A stretch of DNA of 64,000 nucleotides from Corynebacterium minutissimum (GTDB lineage: Bacteria; Actinomycetota; Actinomycetes; Mycobacteriales; Mycobacteriaceae), in NCBI RefSeq assembly GCF_016889765.1, contig NZ_CP069533.1, positions 1,426,001-1,490,000 of the forward strand. Reading direction: 5' to 3'. The first letter of the stretch is position 1; each line of letters starts with the position of its first letter. Both the position numbers and the translations under genes were made by a program. Positions 14,896 to 23,509 of the stretch are shown in pieces. Under the pieces are notes generated by a model, which did no database searches, was not told where the DNA came from, and saw only the letters and a program-made list of their open reading frames with translations.

Positions 14896-15648
14896 CTACT
14901 TAGATGGCGTTGCCGTAGGGGTTTCGATCTCGTCGATAGGTACGTAGTCTTCGCGGCGCTTGACCCAGGAGATAACCAACGTGGTCAGCGGAAGCATGAT
15001 GACCTCGCAGGCGGTCTTCCACAAGAAGCCCACGATGACGTAGTTCAGGAAGCCGCTGAAGGAATCGATACCGATGACGGGCGCTGCGATGGCGCAGAAC
15101 AACAGGGTATCGCCGAACTCGCCAACGACGGTGGAAGCGACCAAGCGAGCAATGAGGCCCTTCTCGCCCGAGCGGGCCTTCATCTTCACCAAGGTGAAGG
15201 AGTTGAGCAGCTGGCCCACAACGTAGCCGACCAAGGAGGCAGCAAGAATTTGCGGAACCAGTCCGAGAGTTGCTTCGAAAGCTTCCTGGCCTTCATAGAA
15301 GTCCGCGGCAGGCAGCCAGATGGCGATGTAGAAGGAGAGCGCGGCAAGGATAGCCATGGCGAAGCCGATGTAGACAGCGCGGCGGGTGGACTTGAAGCCG
15401 TAGCACTCAGAGAGAACGTCGCCCACGATGTAGGCAAGAGGGAAGAGGAAGAAAGCACCATCGGTAATGAGCGGGCCCAGCTGGACGCCCTTCGTGGCAT
15501 TGATGTTCGAGATGAGGAAGGTGACGACGAACACCGTGACCAGCCACGGGTACAAAGTGGAATGTACCGGGATGAATCGGATGCTCTCGCCACCGGGTTT
15601 GGTGGTTGCGGTTGCCGATTGAGTTGTCATAACACAGCATTTTTCCAT
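14896..15648 (-). CDS. Queuosine precursor transporter, YhhQ/VUT family
   Basis: A 250-residue integral membrane protein with about six helices. The family pattern is clear: PWLVTVFVVTFLISNINATK near the N-terminus, then ITDGAFFLFPLAYIVGDVLS with the conserved Asp and a GFKSTRRAVY loop, and VVGEFGDTLLFC in the second half. In E. coli YhhQ imports preQ0/preQ1; related proteins import queuine or queuosine. The nearby tgt supports this role. ATG 15648 lacks a ribosome site; the second ATG at 15630 (MTTQS) is an alternative start. I looked for a preQ1 riboswitch upstream and found none that fits the known classes. Confidence 0.87.
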   Translation of the reverse strand: MEKCCVMTTQSATATTKPGGESIRFIPVHSTLYPWLVTVFVVTFLISNINATKGVQLGPLITDGAFFLFPLAYIVGDVLSECYGFKSTRRAVYIGFAMAILAALSFYIAIWLPAADFYEGQEAFEATLGLVPQILAASLVGYVVGQLLNSFTLVKMKARSGEKGLIARLVASTVVGEFGDTLLFCAIAAPVIGIDSFSGFLNYVIVGFLWKTACEVIMLPLTTLVISWVKRREDYVPIDEIETPTATPSK

Positions 15649-16066
15649 GAAGATGGGGGAACTAGAAATGGGGTGGATCTAGCGCTACTACCGGGGAGTA
15701 ATCCCTGTGGTGTCATTGTGAAACAAAACTGCAGATGAGCAGCTTGTTTTCGGGATCCATTAAGAGGATAGTAGCCAGAAAGTTATCTGAACTGGGCAGA
15801 AAAGGTGGCCATACTATGGCATTCTTTTGCTTGCAGTGTTGTCGTGTTCCCTGCACGTTTCTTGTCTGCTGTGCTTGCTGAGCGCTCGAAGAAATTCGGG
15901 CGCGTTCGAATTTTTAGGTCAGCACGAGAAGAACGTGTCCGAGACTGCGACTACCTTATATCTCAATGCTCTCAGCACTCCGGCTGATTCTTTGTCTTCC
16001 ACGCACTTATGCAGGGAGGAGAGGGAGGTCGGTCGGGGCAAACACCGTTATAGAGAAGGTATCGCT
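15649..16066. other. Divergent intergenic region ahead of the nine-gene operon
   Basis: This 418-bp region lies between the minus-strand transporter and the large plus-strand operon and must hold both promoters. An inverted repeat AAATTCG/CGAATTT (15892-15898 and 15907-15913) followed by TT could be a weak attenuator or an operator. A frame is open from 15827 into the first operon gene, but the Cys-rich, unstructured translation before 16067 does not look coding. Confidence 0.5.
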
Positions 16067-16711
16067 ATGACATTTGGTTCCCCAGGTTCGTCACCACAGT
16101 TTGGCGGGCGCCCTCCACAAGGTGCGCCCACGCCGAACCCCGGCGCAGGACACAACGCCGGCTCTGGGTTCGGTGCGCCCGGTGGATCCGGCGGATTTGG
16201 TGTTCCCAATCCGGCGCAGAACCCGAACCCTAACCCCAGTTCAGGACAGAGCGCAGACACGGGCCCAAGTTCCGGCTTTGGTTCCGGTTCGGGCTTTGGC
16301 GCGCCGGGCTCGTCGGATGGCTTTGGCCAGTCCTCCCCAACCCCAGATTTCCGCCGCCAGGTCGCCACGCCGAGCGAGCCGACGAAGGGGCCGTGGTCAC
16401 TGCTCATCGCAGCAGGTGTCTCTGCAGTTATCGCGCTGATTCTGCTTATCGTGGCGCCCCTCGTTGCCTCCCCGACGCAGGGCCTGTACTTTGGCCTCGC
16501 GATTTTTGGCTGGCTGCTGGCGGGCATCGTTACCTTTGTTCTTTTGGGCCTATACACCTTGAAGAACACGCAGCGGCAAGCAGAAACCTTCTACATTGAG
16601 GACACCACACAAACCTTGCTCTACCGCGTCATTATGGGCGGTAGTTTCCTCCTCGTCATCGTCGCTGCGGTCGAAATCGCCTTCTATGTAGGAAAGGCGG
16701 TTGGCGCCTAA
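16067..16711 (+). CDS. Operon gene 1: G/P/N-rich three-helix membrane protein
   Basis: A 214-residue protein. Residues 1-105 are a disordered Gly/Pro/Ser/Asn/Phe-rich tail with repeated GFGAPG and SGFG motifs. Three membrane helices follow: about 110-131 (LLIAAGVSAVIALILLIVAPL), 139-161 and 190-210. The intrinsically disordered tail resembles the C-terminal tail of the next protein, which also repeats GFG and PNQPG, so the two tails may interact. ATG 16067 is preceded by GAAGG, and its stop overlaps the next start (TAATG). No recognised family. First gene of the 17-kb unit. Confidence 0.75.
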   Translation: MTFGSPGSSPQFGGRPPQGAPTPNPGAGHNAGSGFGAPGGSGGFGVPNPAQNPNPNPSSGQSADTGPSSGFGSGSGFGAPGSSDGFGQSSPTPDFRRQVATPSEPTKGPWSLLIAAGVSAVIALILLIVAPLVASPTQGLYFGLAIFGWLLAGIVTFVLLGLYTLKNTQRQAETFYIEDTTQTLLYRVIMGGSFLLVIVAAVEIAFYVGKAVGA

Positions 16712-19700
16712 TGAAGAAGTTCACTCGTGCACTAGCTTTGTCCGCAGCAGCGATGATTGCCGGTTTCGGCGGTAGCTTGGGAGCTGTAGCGCAAGAAGCC
16801 CCACCGGCTCCGGATGCACCAGCTCCTGAGGCGCCGCCGGCACCGGATGCACCCGCGCCGGATAATCCGGAAGGGAATCCGGACGATAAACCTGAAGACC
16901 ACCCAGAGGACAACGGCGACCACAATCCTGACGAGCACCCAGAGGACAAGCCTGCTCCGGAGGAACACCGCGAAGGTATCGGTTCTGAGTCCAAGCTTTC
17001 TGAAGTCTCCCAAAAGAACCTGTCTGACTTCGGCTCGTGTATCGCGAGTGAGAAATCTGCGGACCTACTTTTTGTTCTGGACCAATCGGCGTCGCTCGTC
17101 GGCTACGAAGGCTCAACGCCTACGGATGCCGACTTTTTCCGCGTAGATGCTACGGCGGACATTGTGAAACAGCTGGCTAACCTCGGCGAGGATAACGGCG
17201 CCGACATCAACGTCAAGCTCGCTGGCTTTGGTTCCGAGTACTACAGCGATCCAGCCGAGTATGGTGGCTGGACCAACGTTTCCGGTAAGGAAGACGCCTT
17301 AGATGGGGAGCTGGAGAAATTCCGCCAGGATGACCGCGTTTCTGATCTAGAGACCAACTACGGTGCTGCGTACTCGGGTGCGCTCAAGGAATTCGCATCT
17401 CATGAAAGCAGTAATTGCCGTGCCATCGTGTTCTTTACCGATGGCAAGTACTACACCGATGCCGAAGCAAATAATCTGAAGGGCGCACAAGACAAGCTGT
17501 GTGAGGTCAACTCTTCAGTAACTGCTTTCCGCAACTCGAACATTCGCCTCTTTAACGTCGGCCTTGTTCCTGCTGCTGAGGCCCAGGACCAGATTAGCCA
17601 GCTGACTCGCATGGCAGAAGGTGAGGACTGTGGCCAAGGTGCCCCGAACGGTGCGTTCTTTGATGCTGGTGAGGACCCTGCGGCACTCTTCGCTGCCTTC
17701 CGAAATCTCATTCCGACCTCGGGTGGTGTGACTAAAGACGGCAACCTGAAGGACCAATTCGACTTCGTTCTGGATGACTCCGTCTCCCCAGTGCGCCTGT
17801 CCGCAGTACCGAAGAATTCGGTGGATGAAGGCACTCTTATTCCTACGTTGACCGGCCCCAATGGTGAGGTGGTTGAGCTCCACACTGATACCACCAAGGT
17901 GGCTGGCGCGAAGGTCTCCGTGACCGAAAACAATAAGCTGCCGGGCATGGTGGACATCGCTATGGAAAAGGATGGCGATGACTGGGCGGGCGCATGGACC
18001 TTCGGCTACAAGGTGGCGGAGGGCACTGATGGTGAGTACCTTGCGTCTGTCGTCATGGTCCCCGGTCTCACCCTTGACCTCAAGCGTGAGGATGGCACCA
18101 AGGTTGAGGGAGGCATTAACTCCGACCAGATACTCAAGGGCCAACTGGTGGACGGCAAAGGTGAGGCCCGCACGCTAGAAGGCGAGGGCACACTGCACGC
18201 AGAGTTCGTACCGGAGGAAGGTTCCCCGGTCACTCTCGTGGACAACGCCCCCATTACCGATGGGCAGCCTGTCGATATTCCGCTCGATCAAGTAGAAAAC
18301 GCTGCCTCTGGTCAGCTGGTCACTCGCGTGGACATCACCACGAAGGGCACGGAGGATCGTCCGGGTTCCAAGCTGGATCCCATCAATGCCGAAACCCCGC
18401 TGACTATTACTCCGGTGAACATGCCCACTGTTGGCTCGGCGCAGACAATCACGATGACGGAAAAAGAAATTACCGTCGACGTCCCTGTGACCGGCCCGGG
18501 CAAGGTGTGGGTTGCAGACCAGACAGTGAATACCGAAGATGCCATGCTGCCTGCAGGAGTGTCCTCCATCGCTGTGTCCTCCAAGAATAACTCTGAGGAC
18601 TCTGCACTGGAGCTGTCCAAGGACGAGAAAGCCACCATTCCGGTGACGTTGAGCGTGGAGAATATGGCTGACGGTCCGCTGCGCGTGGAGCCGGTAATTA
18701 ATCTCCAGTCAGCAGAAGACAACCAGCAGATAGAGTTGCCGTTGACCTTGCAGGGCTCCATGAGTGCTCCTCTGAGCAAGTCTGCATTTGGTTTGGCATT
18801 TGTCCTTGCAGTGCTGCTTGCACTGCTCATTCCGCTGGCCATCCTGTACTTCATGAAGTGGTTCTCTGGCCGTATTCCAGAAAAGCCACGCATGTTCGTT
18901 AAGACGATCCCGGTCAAGCGCGACGGGGCCAACCTGGTTCGCACCGATAATGGCCGCCCATTTGCAGTCAGCAAGGATGAGTTCCAGGGCGCGGTACCGG
19001 TGGAGACCTCGGCACGCTCAGCTCAGCTGGGCCGCAATGAAGCCAAGGTGAAGATGGGGCTGAGCCCCTTTACCGCCGCGCACGTAGAGATTCAGCGTGA
19101 CGGCACAATCTCCGGCAAGGGCAAGAAGTCCGGTTACCGCGCAGTGCTGCCGCTGGCCATTCAGAATGAGTGGTTCTTTGTTGGTAACCAGAAGGACCGT
19201 GATTCCGGTGAGATCGTTATGACCGTCGATACGCTGGCGCAGGCCAGCCAGTACGACGAAATGTCGAAGGAAATCAGCCGACAGGCACTGCCGCTCTTTG
19301 ACCAGGTAGCGTTCCCTGCTGAGAAGGAGCCGACACCGCCGCCAGCAGGGCAGCAGACCCCACCTCAGCAACCGGGTGGTCCGTCTGGCCCCACCGGTCA
19401 ACCAGGACCATCTGCTCCACAGGGCCCGTGGGGCCCGCAAGGTGGACCACAAGGAGCTCCGTACCAGGGCAGTCAACCACATACCCCGCAACGCGGTGGC
19501 TTTGGTTCCTCGCAACCTGCGGGACCGTCCCCGCAGACCCCGCCTCAGCACGGCCAGCCGGGCCGTCCGAATCAGCCTGGCCAATCTGGATTTGGTGGAG
19601 GGCCAGGATTCGGTGGTGGACAGGGCTTCGGCCAGCCACAGCGTCCGAATCAGCCAGGCGGTCCAGGACAGCCTGGTGGCTCCGGGTTCGGTCAACCGGG

Positions 19701-19782
19701 ACAGCAACGTCCGAACAATCCTGGTACCCCTGGTAACAACGGCGGCTTTCCCCCGAACCCCGGGTTCGGACCCCGGAACTAA
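16711..19782 (+). CDS. Operon gene 2: exported vWA-domain membrane protein, 1023 aa
   Basis: A signal peptide (KKFTRALALSAAAMIAGFGG, cleavage near AVAQ, residue 28) is followed by an acidic Pro-rich linker with repeated EAPPAPDAP and HPEDN-type units (29-85). A von Willebrand A domain spans about residues 110-335, with a near-complete metal site: DQSAS (123-127), TNYGAA near 213 and FFTDGK near 240-245. A beta-rich extracellular region leads to a single membrane helix at about 693-715 (FGLAFVLAVLLALLIPLAIL), then a cytoplasmic domain and a 140-residue Q/P/G-rich disordered tail with PNQPG repeats. It is thus a transmembrane receptor-like or scaffold protein with its vWA outside and a sticky tail inside. 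TAATG overlap with gene 1. Confidence 0.85.
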   Translation: MKKFTRALALSAAAMIAGFGGSLGAVAQEAPPAPDAPAPEAPPAPDAPAPDNPEGNPDDKPEDHPEDNGDHNPDEHPEDKPAPEEHREGIGSESKLSEVSQKNLSDFGSCIASEKSADLLFVLDQSASLVGYEGSTPTDADFFRVDATADIVKQLANLGEDNGADINVKLAGFGSEYYSDPAEYGGWTNVSGKEDALDGELEKFRQDDRVSDLETNYGAAYSGALKEFASHESSNCRAIVFFTDGKYYTDAEANNLKGAQDKLCEVNSSVTAFRNSNIRLFNVGLVPAAEAQDQISQLTRMAEGEDCGQGAPNGAFFDAGEDPAALFAAFRNLIPTSGGVTKDGNLKDQFDFVLDDSVSPVRLSAVPKNSVDEGTLIPTLTGPNGEVVELHTDTTKVAGAKVSVTENNKLPGMVDIAMEKDGDDWAGAWTFGYKVAEGTDGEYLASVVMVPGLTLDLKREDGTKVEGGINSDQILKGQLVDGKGEARTLEGEGTLHAEFVPEEGSPVTLVDNAPITDGQPVDIPLDQVENAASGQLVTRVDITTKGTEDRPGSKLDPINAETPLTITPVNMPTVGSAQTITMTEKEITVDVPVTGPGKVWVADQTVNTEDAMLPAGVSSIAVSSKNNSEDSALELSKDEKATIPVTLSVENMADGPLRVEPVINLQSAEDNQQIELPLTLQGSMSAPLSKSAFGLAFVLAVLLALLIPLAILYFMKWFSGRIPEKPRMFVKTIPVKRDGANLVRTDNGRPFAVSKDEFQGAVPVETSARSAQLGRNEAKVKMGLSPFTAAHVEIQRDGTISGKGKKSGYRAVLPLAIQNEWFFVGNQKDRDSGEIVMTVDTLAQASQYDEMSKEISRQALPLFDQVAFPAEKEPTPPPAGQQTPPQQPGGPSGPTGQPGPSAPQGPWGPQGGPQGAPYQGSQPHTPQRGGFGSSQPAGPSPQTPPQHGQPGRPNQPGQSGFGGGPGFGGGQGFGQPQRPNQPGGPGQPGGSGFGQPGQQRPNNPGTPGNNGGFPPNPGFGPRN

Positions 19783-19840
19783 GTCGGTTTAGCACCACAC
19801 AACAGCACAGAAGCGAAGCCCCTTCGAAAGGTAGTTAAAG

Positions 19841-22800
19841 ATGAAGAAGTTCCTCGTCGTCGGTTGCGGTGGCTCCGGCGCCAAGACCCTGGCGTTCATG
19901 ATGGACCAGCTCAAAGCAGAGCTGCGCAGCATTGACCCGGACATGACCGAACTGCCCAAGGCGTGGCAGTTCGTCAACATCGACGTGCCTCTTGAGGAGG
20001 AAGCCGGCCCGCAGAAGCTGCCCAACGTGACGCAAAACGGCGGACAGTACGTCGGCATTGGTTCGCGCCAGAACTACAACACCTTCGACGAGGGAGTCTC
20101 CAGCATCCTCGGCCGCTCCGGCAAGCTTGGTGAGATCGCCACTTGGGCTACTCGAAACCCGGCGTCCAATGATGTCAAGCTTGCTGATGGTGCCGGCCAG
20201 TACCGCGCTATTGGCCGCATGCTGACCCTGCCGCACCTTAAGGAGATTCGCCAGTCTCTCAAGGCAGCGGTGGATGAGATGTTCACCCAGGAAGCAATCC
20301 AAGAACTCAACCGCTTGAATTACAAGCAGACCAAGTTGGACTCCGATACTGGTGACTCCCAGCCGGTCGTCCTCGTGGTCTCCTCTATGGCGGGCGGTGC
20401 TGGTGCCTCGATGTTCCTTGATGTGTGCCGCGTGCTTACCACTATTCCGAATGTGAACCCACAGGGCACTCTCGTCTTCATGTACACCCCGGAGATCTTC
20501 TCCGATAACAAGGCCGATGACATGGCTGGCGCGTGGCCGAACTCCTTGGCCATGTTTGGTGAAGTCGTGGCAGCCCAGATGGGTAATTCCAGCAAGCATG
20601 ACCGCGCCATCTTCGAAGCCTTCGATATGGGCAACCCGCCGGAGGGTCAGACTTTTGGCCGTATTTTCCCAATCGGCTCCAAGATGGGTACCACCAGCGC
20701 GCGCTTCGGTGACGGCTCTGCGATGTCCATTTATCGTGGACTTGGCCGCGCGCTGGCCGGTCTGATGGCCTCCACAAAGGCCAGCGATAACCTTGTCTCC
20801 TACGCGTTGACCAATACTCCTGCGGGTGACGGCGGCCGCCGCTTCTTCGGTTGGGATAGCCCTACCGGTGGTACTCCGTGGGGCCGCCTACCCTGGGGTT
20901 CTCTTGGTTATGCCCAGGTATCCATGGGCCGCGACCGTTTCGCCGAGTACTCCTCTCAGCGCCTTGCCCGCAGCGCCTTTGAGCGTCTCTTCAACGGTCA
21001 CCTCGATCCGCAGAACCCCGAAGCCGGTGAGATGCAGATTGCCAAGAAGCTAGAGGAGCGCCTGCCCAATGCTTTTAGCTCCATTACTCTTGATCCGTCC
21101 TGGGCGCACGGCGGTCAGATTGATAGCGGCAGCGTCTGGAACTGGCTCAACAGCGTTTTCGGTGGCCAGGCTCAGCAGGCTGCGGATAGCGCAACGAAGT
21201 ACCTGCAGAACTACATTCCGGTAGGCCAGGGCCGTAACGTCAACGAGTGGCGCGACGAGTTCGAAGGCAACATGGCTGACCCACGCAACGAACAGGCGAT
21301 TGCCTCCGTGCTGAACAATGCTGCGTATGACATTGTCTACCGCTACGCCAACTTCTTCACTGACAGCGTGCTGGCTACCGTCGAGGGCGAGCTGGCGGCC
21401 GTGGGCGTGCCCTATGTGCGCGAGATGCTTTCGAAGATTACGGATGTGTTGACGAACTCCGACCGCCTCATGCCGGTCTTGGGAGAGTACTCGGGTTACT
21501 ACCAAAACACCCGCGTGCTGACGAAGCCGGAGGGCGCGGATCCCATCCTGAGCCCGCTGACTGGTAAGGGTCAGATGACGGATCCGACGCCGACGGTTAA
21601 TGCGCTCATGGGCTTGTACTACAACCAGTTCTACAGCTACGCGCTCATGGCCATCGCACACCTGCTCAAGGATGTTCTCCAAGATTATGCTGACGAGAAC
21701 CTTTTCCACCTCAAGCGCGAGCTGGCAGATGCCCACGCCGTGCTAGAGAAGGCAGTGTCCAAGCGTGCTGAAACCAACAAGCTCGCGGATGTGCGCACCG
21801 ATGAGGTCAATGCGTGGCCGACGGAAATTGATGAGGTTGTCGAAACCCGCTTCAAGGGTGCCGAGAACGAAATCATGCTCACGGACGTCAACTCCTTCAT
21901 CGTTGACTACAAGGATCAGATGCTGCGCACGATCCAGGGCCAGCAATCCACGGCGGACGTCACGAACTATGAGCAGGCTTATCCTTTCGCAGTGCGCTCT
22001 GTCATCCGCGGTGAGTGGGAATCCCTCGACGCAGCCCAAGCACCGAATGACACGTTGGCACCGCAGAAGCGCACGAACGATGCTTATTCCAACCGCGCTG
22101 GCTGGGTTTCTAAGTACCTGTCACGTCACCCACAGACTGGTGAGTCCCGCGAATCCCAGCGTGCGCACTACCGTGCCAAGATTCGCCCAACGGATCTGCT
22201 GGAGCGCTCCCGCCAGTGGATTAACCGCCGCGATTATGAGTTCCAGAAGTTCAACTCGGTGGATCTTCGCCGCTACCTCACGCTGACCCCGGACATCAAC
22301 GAGGTTGAGCACGCCGAGCGTCAGCGCCGCTTCGTCGAGGCCTTCCAGCTGGCACTAAGCTATGCCCGTCCGCTGGCGGCCGTCAACGACGACATGGTCC
22401 AGCGCATCCATGGCAAGTCAGTGCAGTACACCTACTCTTTCTCCGATATTCCGTTTGCTGAGCTCGGCTCCGCAGAGAGCGGTATCGCTGCGCAGTTGGA
22501 GTCCGTGCTCAACCGCCCGGAAATTGACGGCCCGTCCTCGGTTGCTCTCCGCAACTCCTTGAACATGTCGGATCATGTTCAGCACATCGAGATTTTCGGC
22601 TCCTACCCGAACTACTCGCCGATTGTCTTCTCCTCCATGTTCAACTACATCGCCAAGGACATTGAGAAGCAGGACAACTTCGATGGTTCCTGGTGGTCGG
22701 AGCGCCGAACCCGCCCGCTCCCGGCAGCGTTGCCGCTCACGGAGACCGAGCGCCAGGCCATGGTTGCCGGTTGGATCATTGGCCGCATCACCGGGCGCGT

Positions 22801-23509
22801 GTACATCTCTAACCCAGACACCAGCAACGCCGCGGCCCATATCTTTGATGACACTGATGGTGGCGTGAACAATTGGGTCGACTTCCCGAACCCCATGCTC
22901 ATCTCGCCGCGCCGCATGATCAAGAAGTCGGACTGGATGTCCTCGGTACTGGAATCCATCTTCATCGCATACGCCAAGGTGCAGGAGAACGGTCCTCACG
23001 GCTTCGCATCATCGCTGTATCCGTACCAGTTGCTGCGTGGGCTTTTCGACGACGGACTCGACTTCGCTCACTCCGGCGCATCAACGCACCCGGTTGTCCA
23101 CCGTTTGGCGCAGTTCCTTTCGTCCGGTGAAGTTCCGAACCGCGGCACGGTGGGCACGTCCATCCAGGATCGCTACGAAACCTTCGTCGCGGAGTTGGAC
23201 AAGTTCGCACGCGGTGCTGATCACTTCGTTCCGGGCCACACCAACGCCTTGCCAGGCCAAGGCCGCGCGAACAAGCCATTCGCAGAGATTCGCTCCCGCG
23301 AGGTGGCGTCCATGACGCCGTACTACCGCGACTTGGCCGAGGACGTTATCGCTATGGTGCCGGTTATCCGCAACTACCTGGACCAAGCCAAGACCGTAGC
23401 CGAGAATCCCGTGGCGCAGCCGAGCCCGCAGGCACGCACCTCAGAGTCAGATTTCGGGCAGACCACTTCACCGGAATTCAACCTCAACGATCTGGATGAC
23501 ACCTTCTAA
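19841..23509 (+). CDS. Operon gene 3: tubulin-like protein, 1222 aa
   Basis: The N-terminus, KKFLVVGCGGSGAKTLAFMM, is a glycine-rich nucleotide-binding strand-loop-helix, and residues 182-191 (SMAGGAGASM) follow a hydrophobic strand exactly where tubulin/FtsZ proteins have their GGGTG(S/T)G signature. This matches the bacterial tubulin-like family (Pfam Tubulin_2-type), very large proteins of unknown function that are distinct from FtsZ. The remaining 900 residues are mixed alpha/beta with no membrane helix. The C-terminus is a disordered Ser/Glu-rich stretch ending in FNLNDLDDTF. GTP binding is inferred; no T7-loop match can be claimed by eye. The stop overlaps gene 4 (TAATG). GAAAGG before ATG 19841. 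Confidence 0.85.
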   Translation: MKKFLVVGCGGSGAKTLAFMMDQLKAELRSIDPDMTELPKAWQFVNIDVPLEEEAGPQKLPNVTQNGGQYVGIGSRQNYNTFDEGVSSILGRSGKLGEIATWATRNPASNDVKLADGAGQYRAIGRMLTLPHLKEIRQSLKAAVDEMFTQEAIQELNRLNYKQTKLDSDTGDSQPVVLVVSSMAGGAGASMFLDVCRVLTTIPNVNPQGTLVFMYTPEIFSDNKADDMAGAWPNSLAMFGEVVAAQMGNSSKHDRAIFEAFDMGNPPEGQTFGRIFPIGSKMGTTSARFGDGSAMSIYRGLGRALAGLMASTKASDNLVSYALTNTPAGDGGRRFFGWDSPTGGTPWGRLPWGSLGYAQVSMGRDRFAEYSSQRLARSAFERLFNGHLDPQNPEAGEMQIAKKLEERLPNAFSSITLDPSWAHGGQIDSGSVWNWLNSVFGGQAQQAADSATKYLQNYIPVGQGRNVNEWRDEFEGNMADPRNEQAIASVLNNAAYDIVYRYANFFTDSVLATVEGELAAVGVPYVREMLSKITDVLTNSDRLMPVLGEYSGYYQNTRVLTKPEGADPILSPLTGKGQMTDPTPTVNALMGLYYNQFYSYALMAIAHLLKDVLQDYADENLFHLKRELADAHAVLEKAVSKRAETNKLADVRTDEVNAWPTEIDEVVETRFKGAENEIMLTDVNSFIVDYKDQMLRTIQGQQSTADVTNYEQAYPFAVRSVIRGEWESLDAAQAPNDTLAPQKRTNDAYSNRAGWVSKYLSRHPQTGESRESQRAHYRAKIRPTDLLERSRQWINRRDYEFQKFNSVDLRRYLTLTPDINEVEHAERQRRFVEAFQLALSYARPLAAVNDDMVQRIHGKSVQYTYSFSDIPFAELGSAESGIAAQLESVLNRPEIDGPSSVALRNSLNMSDHVQHIEIFGSYPNYSPIVFSSMFNYIAKDIEKQDNFDGSWWSERRTRPLPAALPLTETERQAMVAGWIIGRITGRVYISNPDTSNAAAHIFDDTDGGVNNWVDFPNPMLISPRRMIKKSDWMSSVLESIFIAYAKVQENGPHGFASSLYPYQLLRGLFDDGLDFAHSGASTHPVVHRLAQFLSSGEVPNRGTVGTSIQDRYETFVAELDKFARGADHFVPGHTNALPGQGRANKPFAEIRSREVASMTPYYRDLAEDVIAMVPVIRNYLDQAKTVAENPVAQPSPQARTSESDFGQTTSPEFNLNDLDDTF

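Noticed and set aside
15649..15720. preQ1 riboswitch before the YhhQ-like gene
   Set aside because: I looked for the type I pattern (short hairpin, A-rich tail and pseudoknot) and found no match. A computed search with all three class models would be decisive.
15827..16066. N-terminal extension of operon gene 1
   Set aside because: The extra 80 codons are Cys- and Ser-rich without structure, and ATG 16067 has the ribosome site.
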